This document shows, in pieces, positions 27,382 through 36,246 of a DNA stretch of 64,000 bases. Source of the stretch: Bacillus massilinigeriensis (GTDB lineage: Bacteria > Bacillota > Bacilli > Bacillales > Cytobacillaceae); contig NZ_LT630337.1 in the NCBI RefSeq assembly GCF_900117315.1, positions 1,580,409 through 1,644,408 of the forward strand. Direction: 5' to 3'. Each line of letters opens with the position of its first letter. Position 1 is the first letter of the stretch. Under the pieces are notes generated by a model, which worked only from the letters and a program-made list of their open reading frames with translations, did not search any database and was not told where the DNA came from. Both the position numbers and the translations under genes were made by a program.

Positions 27382-28758
27382 TTGTCTAATTTTAAATCAT
27401 TAGGGATTTCCGACGAAATTATGGAGAGGCTCCAAAATACTGGGGTCGTATCCCCCACTCCCATACAAGAAAGAGCCATTCCTCTTGTTCTACAAGGAAA
27501 AGACCTTATTGCACAAGCTCAGACAGGGACAGGAAAAACATTCGCCTTTATTTTACCAATCCTTGAAAGACTTGATTTAAATGCTGTTAATATACAGTCT
27601 CTGATTGTCACTCCTACAAGAGAATTAGCCCTTCAGATTAGCGATGAAGTAAAGAAATTGACTAATGACATGGAGGATATTCATGTTTTAGCTGTATATG
27701 GTGGACAAGATGTAGAAAAGCAATTAAATCAATTGAAGAAAAATATTCAAATCGTCGTTGGTACTCCAGGACGTTTATTAGATCATATAAAAAGAAAGAC
27801 CATTCAATTAGGAAATCTTTCTCATCTCGTCCTTGATGAGGCTGACCAGATGCTACATATTGGCTTTTTGGATGAAGTTGAAGAGATTATTAAGCATACC
27901 CCTTCAACTAGACAGACGATGCTTTTCTCTGCCACTATGCCATCTGAGATTAGAAATTTAGCCAAAAAGCATATGAAGGAACCGGAATATATTCAAGTTG
28001 AGAAAAAACAAGGGCCCGCGCTTACAGTCAACCAAGTAGCCTTTCATACAATCGACCGTGCAAAGCAAGCTACCCTAATTCATTTGATAGAAACCTATCG
28101 ACCGTATTTAGCCGTTATTTTTTGCCGAACCAAACGGAGAGTTAGCAAGCTCTATGAGGTGCTTAAATCGAAGGGTTTTTCTTGTGATGAGCTACATGGA
28201 GATTTGTCTCAGGCAAAAAGAGAACAGGTTATGAGGCGATTTAGAGATGCAGAGGTCCAATTACTGATTGCTACTGATGTCGCTGCTAGGGGACTTGATG
28301 TCGAAGGTGTCACACATGTGTTTAACTATGATATCCCCCAAGATTCAGAAAGCTATATTCACCGTATTGGTAGAACAGGGAGGGCTGGGATGACCGGAAT
28401 GGCCATCACCTTCTATTCATCAGCTGATCGCCCTACTTTAGACATGATTGAAAACGATCTAAGCATCAGAATTCCAAAGCAAAATCTTGAGAAAAAGAAC
28501 AGCAATGAAAATCAAAATAATAATACTATGAAAAAGAATAATGAACAAAAATCAGTTAAAAAAACAAGACATACCGGTAATACCCAAAATGGAAAACGTA
28601 AGAATTCAAGAAAGTCCGATGAATTTCGAAGCGATAAAGGCAAGAATCCGAAAAGGTTCATGCAAGGCTCTAAAGTAAAGGGGAAGTCCCAGAAAAAGCT
28701 TGGTCAAAATAAGTCATCCAATCATAAAAATGGGAACAAATCCCGTCGTTCGAAATAG
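27382..28758 (+). CDS. DEAD-box RNA helicase
   Basis: A 458-residue RNA helicase. In order: Q motif SPTPIQERAI, AQTGTGKT, PTRELA, VLDEADQ, SAT, and HRIGRTGRAG. A Lys/Asn/Ser-rich basic tail of about 75 residues (from about 385) probably holds RNA non-specifically. TTG 27382 is preferred, since GTAGGG lies 9 nt upstream. The earlier in-frame ATG 27322 lacks a ribosome binding site. It resembles Bacillus Csh-type helicases of ribosome assembly and cold adaptation. A cold-shock gene lies nearby, though on the other strand. Confidence 0.92.
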   Translation: MSNFKSLGISDEIMERLQNTGVVSPTPIQERAIPLVLQGKDLIAQAQTGTGKTFAFILPILERLDLNAVNIQSLIVTPTRELALQISDEVKKLTNDMEDIHVLAVYGGQDVEKQLNQLKKNIQIVVGTPGRLLDHIKRKTIQLGNLSHLVLDEADQMLHIGFLDEVEEIIKHTPSTRQTMLFSATMPSEIRNLAKKHMKEPEYIQVEKKQGPALTVNQVAFHTIDRAKQATLIHLIETYRPYLAVIFCRTKRRVSKLYEVLKSKGFSCDELHGDLSQAKREQVMRRFRDAEVQLLIATDVAARGLDVEGVTHVFNYDIPQDSESYIHRIGRTGRAGMTGMAITFYSSADRPTLDMIENDLSIRIPKQNLEKKNSNENQNNNTMKKNNEQKSVKKTRHTGNTQNGKRKNSRKSDEFRSDKGKNPKRFMQGSKVKGKSQKKLGQNKSSNHKNGNKSRRSK

Positions 28759-28850
28759 CCCTTCATCCTAAATATGGATAATTAATAAAATTATGGGAAT
28801 GTTATTTTTGTGAATAGCAATTTTCCATAAAAGGTAGGAGGATGGTTACT

Positions 28851-29072
28851 TTGATTTTACACACAAATATGGAGTTTGAAATGAGAAATGATTTTATTCC
28901 TAACATCAGTAAATCAGACACATTAAGAATTCTACAGGTTACAGAAGGAAGCGTGGTAATCCAAATGAATAAATCGAATTGTAGAGGCGTGTTCCCTACA
29001 GATAACTTTCAATACTGGATCAAAAAAGGATCACTTGTTCATATCAATGAGCTTGAACAGCAAACCTCTTAA
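28851..29072 (+). CDS. Small hypothetical protein
   Basis: A protein of about 73 residues with no family I recognise. The sequence alternates charged and hydrophobic residues without a membrane helix. AGGAGG (28836-28841) directly abuts ATG 28842, so TTG 28851 with 9-nt spacing is the likelier start. It follows the DEAD-box gene by about 90 bp. Confidence 0.55.
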   Translation: MILHTNMEFEMRNDFIPNISKSDTLRILQVTEGSVVIQMNKSNCRGVFPTDNFQYWIKKGSLVHINELEQQTS

Positions 29073-29142
29073 TCAACGAAGGCAATGGAAAACCCCCAGT
29101 GTTTTTTTCTTAAAAATATTTTTAAAAGGTCTCATAACGAAA

Positions 29143-29172
29143 AAAACAGACTCCTTAGAGTCTGTTTTCTAT
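29143..29172 (-). terminator. Terminator of the cold-shock gene
   Basis: AAAACAGACTC pairs perfectly with GAGTCTGTTTT around CTTA. The minus-strand side ends in a T-run. Confidence 0.95.
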
Positions 29173-29186
29173 ATTTGGTTCATTAA

Positions 29187-29387
29187 TTATGCTTTTTGAA
29201 CGTTAGCAGCTTGTGGTCCACGAGCGCCTTGCTCGATGTCAAATGTTACTGCTTGTCCTTCTTCAAGTGTTTTGAAACCTTCGCCTTGGATAGCTGAGAA
29301 ATGAACGAATACATCTTCTCCACCTTCGCGTTCGATGAATCCGAAACCTTTTTCTGCATTAAACCATTTTACTTTACCATTTTCCAT
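29187..29387 (-). CDS. Cold-shock protein (CspA family)
   Basis: A 66-residue single cold-shock domain with both RNA-binding motifs, KGFGFI (RNP1) and VFVHF (RNP2). ATG 29385-29387 follows GAGGAG. It binds single-stranded nucleic acid as an RNA chaperone. The roughly 150-bp region upstream up to the next gene may hold a structured leader, as in other csp genes, but I cannot define it. Confidence 0.95.
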   Translation of the reverse strand: MENGKVKWFNAEKGFGFIEREGGEDVFVHFSAIQGEGFKTLEEGQAVTFDIEQGARGPQAANVQKA

Positions 29388-29567
29388 GTTTGTTGCCTCC
29401 TCGTGTGTAAACACACATTGTATTACTATTCTTGCTCTTATGATATTCAGGCGAAAGCATTAATCTTGTCTTCCCGTACTTACATGCCGAACAAAAATAA
29501 TTCTTTCTAAGAATAACAGATAAAGAAACAATAGGCAAGGAATCCCTCTTGGAAAATTCATCTATGT

Positions 29568-30041
29568 TTAAATGTCCCTACTAAATCCTTCCTCAATCAG
29601 GTACTGCTTCGCTTCATTATAAGATGGGAAGGTACCATCAAGATTTAATCCTGCATAAACATTCCACATATCATCCTCATTAATGACGATTAAAGTATGC
29701 CCCTCAGAATTTTTCCAACGCTCCTCTTCTAATTCCCCTACAATAGCTGTTTCTTCAACAGATTTTGGAGCTAATGATTGAATGGATTTCTCTATAATGG
29801 TTCTTAATTCAGATTCAGAAAAATCCCGGATATTGACCATCCCTTTTTGATCTTTATCATACCCAGATAAATATTCAGCATAAACAAATCCATTCCCATT
29901 TGGGTGTAAATGATACACAACATTCTTTTTTTCACTTACACTTTCTTCATAATGGAAATTGACGCGCTTCAGCGACACATCTTTACGTTTTAATTCAGGA
30001 TACGATTCAATGATTGCGAGTTTTTGTTCAAAGGTTAGCAT
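29568..30041 (-). CDS. Hypothetical protein
   Basis: A soluble 157-residue protein, acidic, with no signal peptide or membrane helix. The N-terminal half (to about 90) and the C-terminal half (WNVYAGLNLDGTFPSYNEAKQYLIEEGF) look like two small alpha/beta modules. I do not recognise the family. Nothing nearby suggests a role. Confidence 0.7.
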   Translation of the reverse strand: MLTFEQKLAIIESYPELKRKDVSLKRVNFHYEESVSEKKNVVYHLHPNGNGFVYAEYLSGYDKDQKGMVNIRDFSESELRTIIEKSIQSLAPKSVEETAIVGELEEERWKNSEGHTLIVINEDDMWNVYAGLNLDGTFPSYNEAKQYLIEEGFSRDI

Positions 30042-30144
30042 GTGGCCTCCATAAAAAAATGTTATAAAATATGTTTTATTATAACACTTTAGAAACTATC
30101 TTATAAACACATCACTTTTCATCAGACTTTATCACTCTAATTCA

Positions 30145-30194
30145 TGAATAAAAGGATGTATAACCAGCAGGTAAAGCTGAATTAAACATCCTTT
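30145..30194 (-). terminator. Terminator of the liv operon
   Basis: AAAGGATGT (30151-30159) pairs perfectly with ACATCCTTT (30186-30194), with a minus-strand T-rich tail. It is 36 nt past the last gene. Confidence 0.8.
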
Positions 30195-30229
30195 AATATG
30201 AATAATCGATCAAAATATTAGCTTTATAT

Positions 30230-31438
30230 TTATTTCACCTTAATAGGGACAATCTTTCCATCTTCAACAGATGCCACTTCAAGGTCAGCTTCAAATCCAC
30301 CTGATTCATCGATTTTTGGTATGACATATACCTTTTTATCCTCTGGAAGATTATCTAAGCCTTTTTGCATATTGGCCATAATCTTATCTACGTCATCAAC
30401 AGAACCAGCAGATTTCATTGCTTCAACAAAAATATTTAATCCGATATAATTTAATCCTGCCTCAGATCCTGGAGTTTCGCTAAATTTTGCTTTGTAATTT
30501 TCTACAAAGGATGGGACAGCTGGGCCATGGGAATCTACAAGTGGTAGAACCCCTACTGAGCCTTCAAGCATTTCATAGGATCCAGTGACTGCTTTCATCT
30601 CATCAAGTTTCGCTTGGTCCATGATGATAAATCCACCTTTAAATCCTAGCTCTCTTGCTTGCTTTACCACCTTTGCTGTTGGTTCAGAAGCTCCACCAAT
30701 AAACAATACATCTGGTTTATTTTTAAGTGCATTGGTAATTAAAGAGAAGAAATCTGTTTCTTTTGTGAAGTCGATTGATGCATTATGGACCACCTTACCA
30801 CCTTGTTTTTCCCAATAGGTTTTAAGCTTTTCAGCCCAGTCCTTTCCATATTGTGATGCGGTTGGTAAAAAGGCGACTTTCTTACCAAAGCGATCCATTG
30901 TATAGGTTGTGAATGGCTCTAAATAACCGTCATACCGAGGTGGGATTCGAACAGTATATTTGTTGCCAGATTCAGTAATTTCTGGTTCACTCGTATAGGC
31001 ACCGATGATAAATTTTTGTGGTTGCTGATTAAATACTTGGAGTGCATATACTCCACCACTATGAGGAGTAAAAATAATTGGAGTTTTATTTTCTTGAACT
31101 AATCTCTTTGCATTGGCACCTGCCTCATTAGGTAAGTACTTATCATCCAGGGAAACAATATTTAATTTATACTTTTTCCCTCCCACTTCAAATCCGCCGC
31201 CTTCATTAATTTCATCTGCAGCCATTTTAAGTCCATTTAATGTTCTTTCCCCGTAAAAAGCAGCTGGTCCACTTAATGGTCCTGTATAACCAATATTTAC
31301 TGTACCTGAACCTCCGTCAGACTTTCCACCTTTTTCAGTTTCAGTTCCACCACTTTTTTCTGATCCGTTACAAGCTGCTAAGGCTAGCATGAGTGTAAAA
31401 ATAACACTTACCAAGAAAAGCAATTTACCCTTTTTCAT
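30230..31438 (-). CDS. livJ: Branched-chain-amino-acid-type ABC substrate-binding lipoprotein
   Basis: A 402-residue lipoprotein. Lys residues and a hydrophobic helix are followed by the lipobox LAAC (cleavage before Cys), then a Gly/Ser/Lys linker, then the binding-protein core starting VNIGYTGPLSGPAAFYGE. ATG 31436-31438 follows GGGGGAAG. It is the last gene of the livHMGFJ cluster. LivJ-type proteins bind leucine, but also amides, urea and aromatic acids. In this setting beside beta-oxidation genes the ligand is more likely a carboxylic acid than an amino acid. Confidence 0.92.
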   Translation of the reverse strand: MKKGKLLFLVSVIFTLMLALAACNGSEKSGGTETEKGGKSDGGSGTVNIGYTGPLSGPAAFYGERTLNGLKMAADEINEGGGFEVGGKKYKLNIVSLDDKYLPNEAGANAKRLVQENKTPIIFTPHSGGVYALQVFNQQPQKFIIGAYTSEPEITESGNKYTVRIPPRYDGYLEPFTTYTMDRFGKKVAFLPTASQYGKDWAEKLKTYWEKQGGKVVHNASIDFTKETDFFSLITNALKNKPDVLFIGGASEPTAKVVKQARELGFKGGFIIMDQAKLDEMKAVTGSYEMLEGSVGVLPLVDSHGPAVPSFVENYKAKFSETPGSEAGLNYIGLNIFVEAMKSAGSVDDVDKIMANMQKGLDNLPEDKKVYVIPKIDESGGFEADLEVASVEDGKIVPIKVK

Positions 31439-31530
31439 TCTTCTTCCCCCTTTGTTCATTGATTGAAATTTCAGATAATTCTGCGGTGATAAAAACTCAT
31501 CACCCCCTTTAATTAGACAATCGATTCTAT

Positions 31531-32244
31531 TTAAGCACCAATATAGGCCTTACGAACCCTATCATCGGCAAATAATTCTTCAGAAGACCCCTCCATAACG
31601 ATGGAGCCATTTTCAAAAACATACCCTTTATTGGCAATTTTTAATGCTGCATTGGCATTCTGCTCTGCTAATAAAATGGTTGTGCCCTCTTTGTTTATTT
31701 GCTGAATGACTTCAAACATTTGCTCGACAATTAATGGTGCAAGCCCAACTGATGGCTCATCTAGCATCATCAAATGGGGCTTTGACATTAGTGCCCTTCC
31801 AATTGCCAGCATTTGTTGTTGTCCCCCACTTAAGGAGCCTGCTGCATCATTCCTCTTTTCCTTTAAGATTGGAAACAATTCATAAACATGGTCTAAAGAT
31901 TCGTGTATTTGTGACTTCTTTCTCCTATGTACGTAAGCCCCCATCTTAAGATTTTCGTAGACTGACATGGCAGAAAAGAGCTTACGACCTTCTGCACACT
32001 GGACAATCCCGGAACGAACGATTCGATCAGGTGACCATTTATGAATCGGTTTCCCTTCAAAGTGAATTTCTCCATTCGAAGGCTTATTTAAACCACTGAT
32101 ACTTTTAAAAGTTGTACTTTTCCCGGCACCATTGGATCCCAATAAAACAACAATCTCCCCTTCGGCCACTTCGATGTTCACATGATGAATAGCGGTAAAT
32201 CTTCCATAATTTACTGAGATATTTTTTACACTAAGCAATGGCAT
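31531..32244 (-). CDS. livF: Branched-chain-type ABC transporter ATPase
   Basis: A 237-residue ATPase: Walker A GSNGAGKST, signature LSGGQQQMLAIGRAL, Walker B LMMLDEPSVGLAP, switch LLAEQNANAAL. The GLAP and EQN features mark LivF. Its start overlaps livG by 14 nt. Confidence 0.94.
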   Translation of the reverse strand: MPLLSVKNISVNYGRFTAIHHVNIEVAEGEIVVLLGSNGAGKSTTFKSISGLNKPSNGEIHFEGKPIHKWSPDRIVRSGIVQCAEGRKLFSAMSVYENLKMGAYVHRRKKSQIHESLDHVYELFPILKEKRNDAAGSLSGGQQQMLAIGRALMSKPHLMMLDEPSVGLAPLIVEQMFEVIQQINKEGTTILLAEQNANAALKIANKGYVFENGSIVMEGSSEELFADDRVRKAYIGA

Positions 32245-32995
32245 TCCCCCCTAGATAAGCCTTGATGACCGTTTCATTGTTTATTATCTCGTCAGGTGTT
32301 CCCTCTGCAATTTTTTCCCCGTAGTTGAGAACCATAATTTTTTCTGCGATTTTCATAATCATTTGCATTTTGTGTTCAATTAAACAAACGGTGATTCCTT
32401 GATCTACCATCTTTTGCATTAAAAGAGCAAGACCTTCCGTTTCATCTGGATTAACACCTGCAGCAGGCTCATCAAGAAAGACTATTTCTGGATCAGTTGC
32501 TAATGCCAAGGCAAAGGCTGCACGCTTTTTCTCTTCTTGGGAAATTCCTGCAACCAATTTATTGGCTGCGTCAGATAGACCAACAAACTCCAATACTTCC
32601 ATCGCCTTTTCTCTACATTTTTCCTCTTCCCTCTTCAAACGCTTAGTTCTAAAGATTGCGTCAACCAATGTAGATTTTGTCCGAAGACGATGGCCAACAA
32701 TCACATTATCTAATACAGTCGATTGCTCAAATAAATTGGTTGTTTGAAAGGTCCTGCCAATTCCGAGTTCTGCTACTTTATTGGCAGGGAGCTTTGTAAT
32801 ATCCTTCCCTTTAAAAATCACTTGACCAGAGGTGGGGATATGAAAACCACTGATCAGATTAAAAAATGTAGATTTACCAGCTCCATTTGGACCGATAATT
32901 GCATTAATTTTCCCCTTTTCAATAGAGAAATCAACGTTATGAACGGCAACATTTCCTCCAAATCTCTTGGTCAGATTTTTCGTTTCCAAGAACAT
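32231..32995 (-). CDS. livG: Branched-chain-type ABC transporter ATPase
   Basis: A 254-residue ATPase with Walker A GPNGAGKST, the LivG-specific GRTFQTTNLF, Walker B IVFLDEPAAGVNPDE and switch LIEHKM. The signature loop reads GISQEEKKRAAFALAL, where an LSGG- or LPYG-like motif would be expected, so it is degenerate. Pairing with canonical LivF would give an asymmetric dimer. One nt separates it from livM. Confidence 0.93.
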   Translation of the reverse strand: MFLETKNLTKRFGGNVAVHNVDFSIEKGKINAIIGPNGAGKSTFFNLISGFHIPTSGQVIFKGKDITKLPANKVAELGIGRTFQTTNLFEQSTVLDNVIVGHRLRTKSTLVDAIFRTKRLKREEEKCREKAMEVLEFVGLSDAANKLVAGISQEEKKRAAFALALATDPEIVFLDEPAAGVNPDETEGLALLMQKMVDQGITVCLIEHKMQMIMKIAEKIMVLNYGEKIAEGTPDEIINNETVIKAYLGGNAIA

Positions 32996-32996
32996 T

Positions 32997-34037
32997 TTAT
33001 CCCTCCTCTACACGATTATTTGAACCAGAATTGTTTTCAAGGATCGAATCTTTAGTTATTGCTCCTCTGAGAGATGATTTTCTCTCCTTCCTTTCTTTAA
33101 GCTTCATCTTCCAATTGGCAAATCCACCTACTAACCCCCATGGATAGAAAATAATCATGAATGTTAGAGCTGGACCGAAAATCAACATTCGATAATCTTG
33201 AAGAAATTGAAGCTGCTGAGATACCCAAACTATAATAAGGGTTCCTACGATTGGACCTGATAATGTTCCAAGACCGCCCACCAATAAGTAGGTTAATAAA
33301 TCAAAGGTAATAGATATTCCACCGATATCTGGACCAATAAAGCGAACAAAAGAGGCATAAAGAGCTCCAGAAAGTCCTGCAAAGAAGGTTGAAATAACGA
33401 ACGAAGCTAGCTTATTCTTTATTGTCGAGATCCCTAAAGTGAGTGCTAAATCTTCACTATTTCGAATCGCAATATAGGATCTTCCCGTTAATGAATGAAC
33501 AATACGATACATGATAAATACCGTAAACAGTAAGAAGAATAGAACTAAATAATAGAGTGAGACAGGTGTCTGAAAGGTTAACGGTCCAATATCCGCAGGG
33601 GCTGGTATCCCAATAAGGCCACGAACGCCTTCTGTTAATGTATCCCATTTATCAATGACAAGGTAAAGTATATACCCAACACACATGGTGTATATGGCGA
33701 AAAAATGCTCCTTCGTTCTTAGAGCAACGATTCCTATTAATAAACCTAGAACACTCGTAATGATTAGAGATAATAGAAACGCAGTCCAATAAGGCATTTG
33801 TGCCTTTACCGTCAAAAGTCCAAGAGAATAGGCTCCAACCGCAAAAAAACCTGCATGAGCTAATGATAGATAACCGGTATAACCAGCTAAAAGGTTCAGG
33901 CCATAAACTGCTATCATCCAAATAAATGATAGAGTCATAACATGGATAAAATAGTCATTTTTTGTTATTAGGGGAAAGCCGATTGCAAGAAGAATGATTA
34001 CTGTCATGATTGTTTTTTTATTAAAAATAATTGACAT
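32997..34037 (-). CDS. livM: Branched-chain-type ABC transporter permease
   Basis: A 346-residue permease with about ten helices and the LivM core NLLAGYTGYLSLAHAGFFAVGAY-like block near residues 47-70, AIRNSEDLALTLGI (the ATPase-contact loop) and GGLGTLSGPIVG. A hydrophilic tail of about 40 residues rich in Lys/Glu/Arg closes it. It overlaps livH by 1 nt. Confidence 0.93.
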   Translation of the reverse strand: MSIIFNKKTIMTVIILLAIGFPLITKNDYFIHVMTLSFIWMIAVYGLNLLAGYTGYLSLAHAGFFAVGAYSLGLLTVKAQMPYWTAFLLSLIITSVLGLLIGIVALRTKEHFFAIYTMCVGYILYLVIDKWDTLTEGVRGLIGIPAPADIGPLTFQTPVSLYYLVLFFLLFTVFIMYRIVHSLTGRSYIAIRNSEDLALTLGISTIKNKLASFVISTFFAGLSGALYASFVRFIGPDIGGISITFDLLTYLLVGGLGTLSGPIVGTLIIVWVSQQLQFLQDYRMLIFGPALTFMIIFYPWGLVGGFANWKMKLKERKERKSSLRGAITKDSILENNSGSNNRVEEG

Positions 34038-34900
34038 TATTGTCCCCCCTTCGCAAATAATCCTGTAGGTTTAACAGACAAGATAATGACAAGGAGGACA
34101 AAAGCAATAATATCTTTGTAATCATTCGAAATATAAGTTGCTCCCAAGCTTTCACTAAATCCAAGTATATAACCACCGATAATGGCACCTGGTATACTTC
34201 CCATACCCCCAAGGATAATAATGACAAAGGCTTTTAATATGACTAGTTGTCCCATACCAGGAAAAACCAGATTGATAGGAGCTGCAAGTGAAGATGCAAT
34301 TGCTGCTAATCCACCTGAAATAAGGAAGGTCAACATGGCCACCTTGTTTGTATTTATTCCCACCAAATTTGCTCCTTCTCTATCCTGAGACATGGCAATA
34401 ATTGTTGAACCTGTAAATGTTTTTTTCAAGAATAAATACAATACAATCATGACAATAATGGCTGATACAACGATGAGGATTCTTTGGACGGTTAAGGTTA
34501 ATCCAAAAAAAGAAACGACTTGATCATATGGAGTTGGCATTGATTGATAATCCGCTCCCCATACAAATTGTGCGAAGGCTTCTAAAAATAAAAGGATTCC
34601 AATTGCGGCTATATTATCTTGAATAGGTGGTGAATCTCTTAATGGGTGGAACACGATTCTTTCCATGAGAACTCCCATAACTCCGACTACGATGATGGAA
34701 ACAAATATGGCAATCCAATAATGTAGGCCGAATTTGGTCATCATAGTTAATGTAATATATCCACCCATCATATATAGAGCACCATGGGCAAAGTTTGGTA
34801 TATGTAATATTCCATATACTAGAGTCAAACCTAAAGCAACAAGACTGTAAACACTACCAATGGTTAGTCCATTAAATAACTGTTGTAATAAAATTTCCAT
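34037..34900 (-). CDS. livH: Branched-chain-type ABC transporter permease
   Basis: A 287-residue permease with LFNGLTIGSVYSLVALGLTL at the N-terminus, the IPNFAHGALYMMGGY motif and IILGGMGSIPGAIIGGYILG near the C-terminus, all typical of LivH. It is the first transporter gene after the thiolase at 35018, about 118 bp downstream. Confidence 0.93.
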   Translation of the reverse strand: MEILLQQLFNGLTIGSVYSLVALGLTLVYGILHIPNFAHGALYMMGGYITLTMMTKFGLHYWIAIFVSIIVVGVMGVLMERIVFHPLRDSPPIQDNIAAIGILLFLEAFAQFVWGADYQSMPTPYDQVVSFFGLTLTVQRILIVVSAIIVMIVLYLFLKKTFTGSTIIAMSQDREGANLVGINTNKVAMLTFLISGGLAAIASSLAAPINLVFPGMGQLVILKAFVIIILGGMGSIPGAIIGGYILGFSESLGATYISNDYKDIIAFVLLVIILSVKPTGLFAKGGQ

Positions 34901-34928
34901 TACACTCCTCCTGTCTAATGGTTTTTTT

Positions 34929-34975
34929 CGTCAGAAAACCTATTTCACCCAAATTAGTTCATAGATTTTCTGACG
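34929..34975. repeat. Perfect 10-bp inverted repeat before livH
   Basis: CGTCAGAAAA (34929-34938) and TTTTCTGACG (34966-34975), 27-nt loop. On the minus strand the hairpin is followed by A, not T, so a simple terminator is unlikely. An mRNA-processing or attenuation element within the operon is possible. Confidence 0.6.
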
Positions 34976-35017
34976 TATAATCATAGATTTCTCTGTTATT
35001 CGTTACATAGCTGGTGA

Positions 35018-36190
35018 CTAATCTTCTCTTTCAATAATCGTAGCAATCCCTTGTCCTCCACCGATACAAGCTGTAATAAGGGCATACCTACCACCAGATC
35101 TTTTTAATTCATAAACTGCTTTCGTGGTTAAGATAGCTCCCGTTGCTCCGAGAGGGTGTCCATGCGCAATCGCTCCGCCATTCACATTGACCTTTTCAGG
35201 ATTCATATGAAGTTCCCTATCACAGGCTATTACCTGTGCTGCAAAGGCTTCATTGATTTCGATTATGTCAATGTCATCTAATGTTAGATCTGATTTTTTC
35301 AAAACTTTGTTAGTCGCTGGTACAGGTCCTATTCCCATAATATTTGGGTCTACCCCTGCTACTGCATGTTCTCGAATAACGGCTAAAGGCTTTAAACCTA
35401 ATTCGCTAGCCTTCTCTCGAGACATAATCACAAGAGCTGATGCGGCATCATTTAAACCAGAACTGTTTCCGGCAGTTACAGAACCACCTTCTATAAATGC
35501 GGGAGGTAATTTTGCTAATACTTCCTTTGTTGTTCCTGGTCTAGGATGCTCATCTTGATTAAATAAAATAGGTTCTCCTTTTCTTACAGGAATCGTAATT
35601 GGTACTATTTGTTCTTCAAAGCGCCCCTCTTTCATGGCTCTTTCCATTTTTTGCTGACTATTTGCTGCAAATTCATCTTGTTCTTCTCTCGTTATTTCAT
35701 ACTTTTCTACTAAATTTTCTGCCGTAATGCCCATTGGTGGATCCCCTATTTTCTGTGGTGAAAGCTGAGATTTTCTAAACCTTGGTGGTGCGGGGCTATA
35801 TGGTTTTTCAGCACGATCCATTAAATAGGGTGCCCTGCTCATACTTTCGACACCGCCCGCAATATAAACGTCCCCATCCCCTGCACGAATAGCCTGTGCT
35901 GCCAGATTTATAGCATTTATACCAGAACCACATTGGCGATCCACTGTAAGACCAGGTAATTCGAGTGATAGCCCAGTTTCAAGAGCAGTTAAACGAGCGA
36001 TATTTCCTCCACCACTTAAGACATTCCCCATAATCACATCCTCAACTAGATCAGGAGTAACATTCGCCCGTCTCATGGCCTCTTTAATTACTTCTGCACC
36101 AATAACATGCGCTGGAACTGAGGCTAAAGCTCCACCTTGTTTGCCAATAGCTGTTCGAACAGCTGATACAATAACAGCATCTCTTTTCAA
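35018..36190 (-). CDS. Thiolase (acetyl-CoA C-acyltransferase)
   Basis: A 390-residue thiolase. Nucleophile Cys in VDRQCGSG (about residue 86), NEAFA, the HGHPLGATG His motif and the second Cys in CIGGGQG are all in place. It splits 3-ketoacyl-CoA with CoA at the end of a beta-oxidation turn. It follows an acyl-CoA dehydrogenase by 56 nt and precedes the liv transporter, all in one proposed sigma-54 unit. Confidence 0.94.
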   Translation of the reverse strand: MKRDAVIVSAVRTAIGKQGGALASVPAHVIGAEVIKEAMRRANVTPDLVEDVIMGNVLSGGGNIARLTALETGLSLELPGLTVDRQCGSGINAINLAAQAIRAGDGDVYIAGGVESMSRAPYLMDRAEKPYSPAPPRFRKSQLSPQKIGDPPMGITAENLVEKYEITREEQDEFAANSQQKMERAMKEGRFEEQIVPITIPVRKGEPILFNQDEHPRPGTTKEVLAKLPPAFIEGGSVTAGNSSGLNDAASALVIMSREKASELGLKPLAVIREHAVAGVDPNIMGIGPVPATNKVLKKSDLTLDDIDIIEINEAFAAQVIACDRELHMNPEKVNVNGGAIAHGHPLGATGAILTTKAVYELKRSGGRYALITACIGGGQGIATIIERED

Positions 36191-36246
36191 ATTTCCATCC
36201 CCTTTCTTTTTTCGTAATCTTAAGTAATTTTCCTTGAACTAATTCC

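Noticed and set aside
34929-34975. Terminator separating thiolase from livH
   Set aside because: The minus-strand hairpin is followed by A residues, so it lacks the T-run needed for intrinsic termination.
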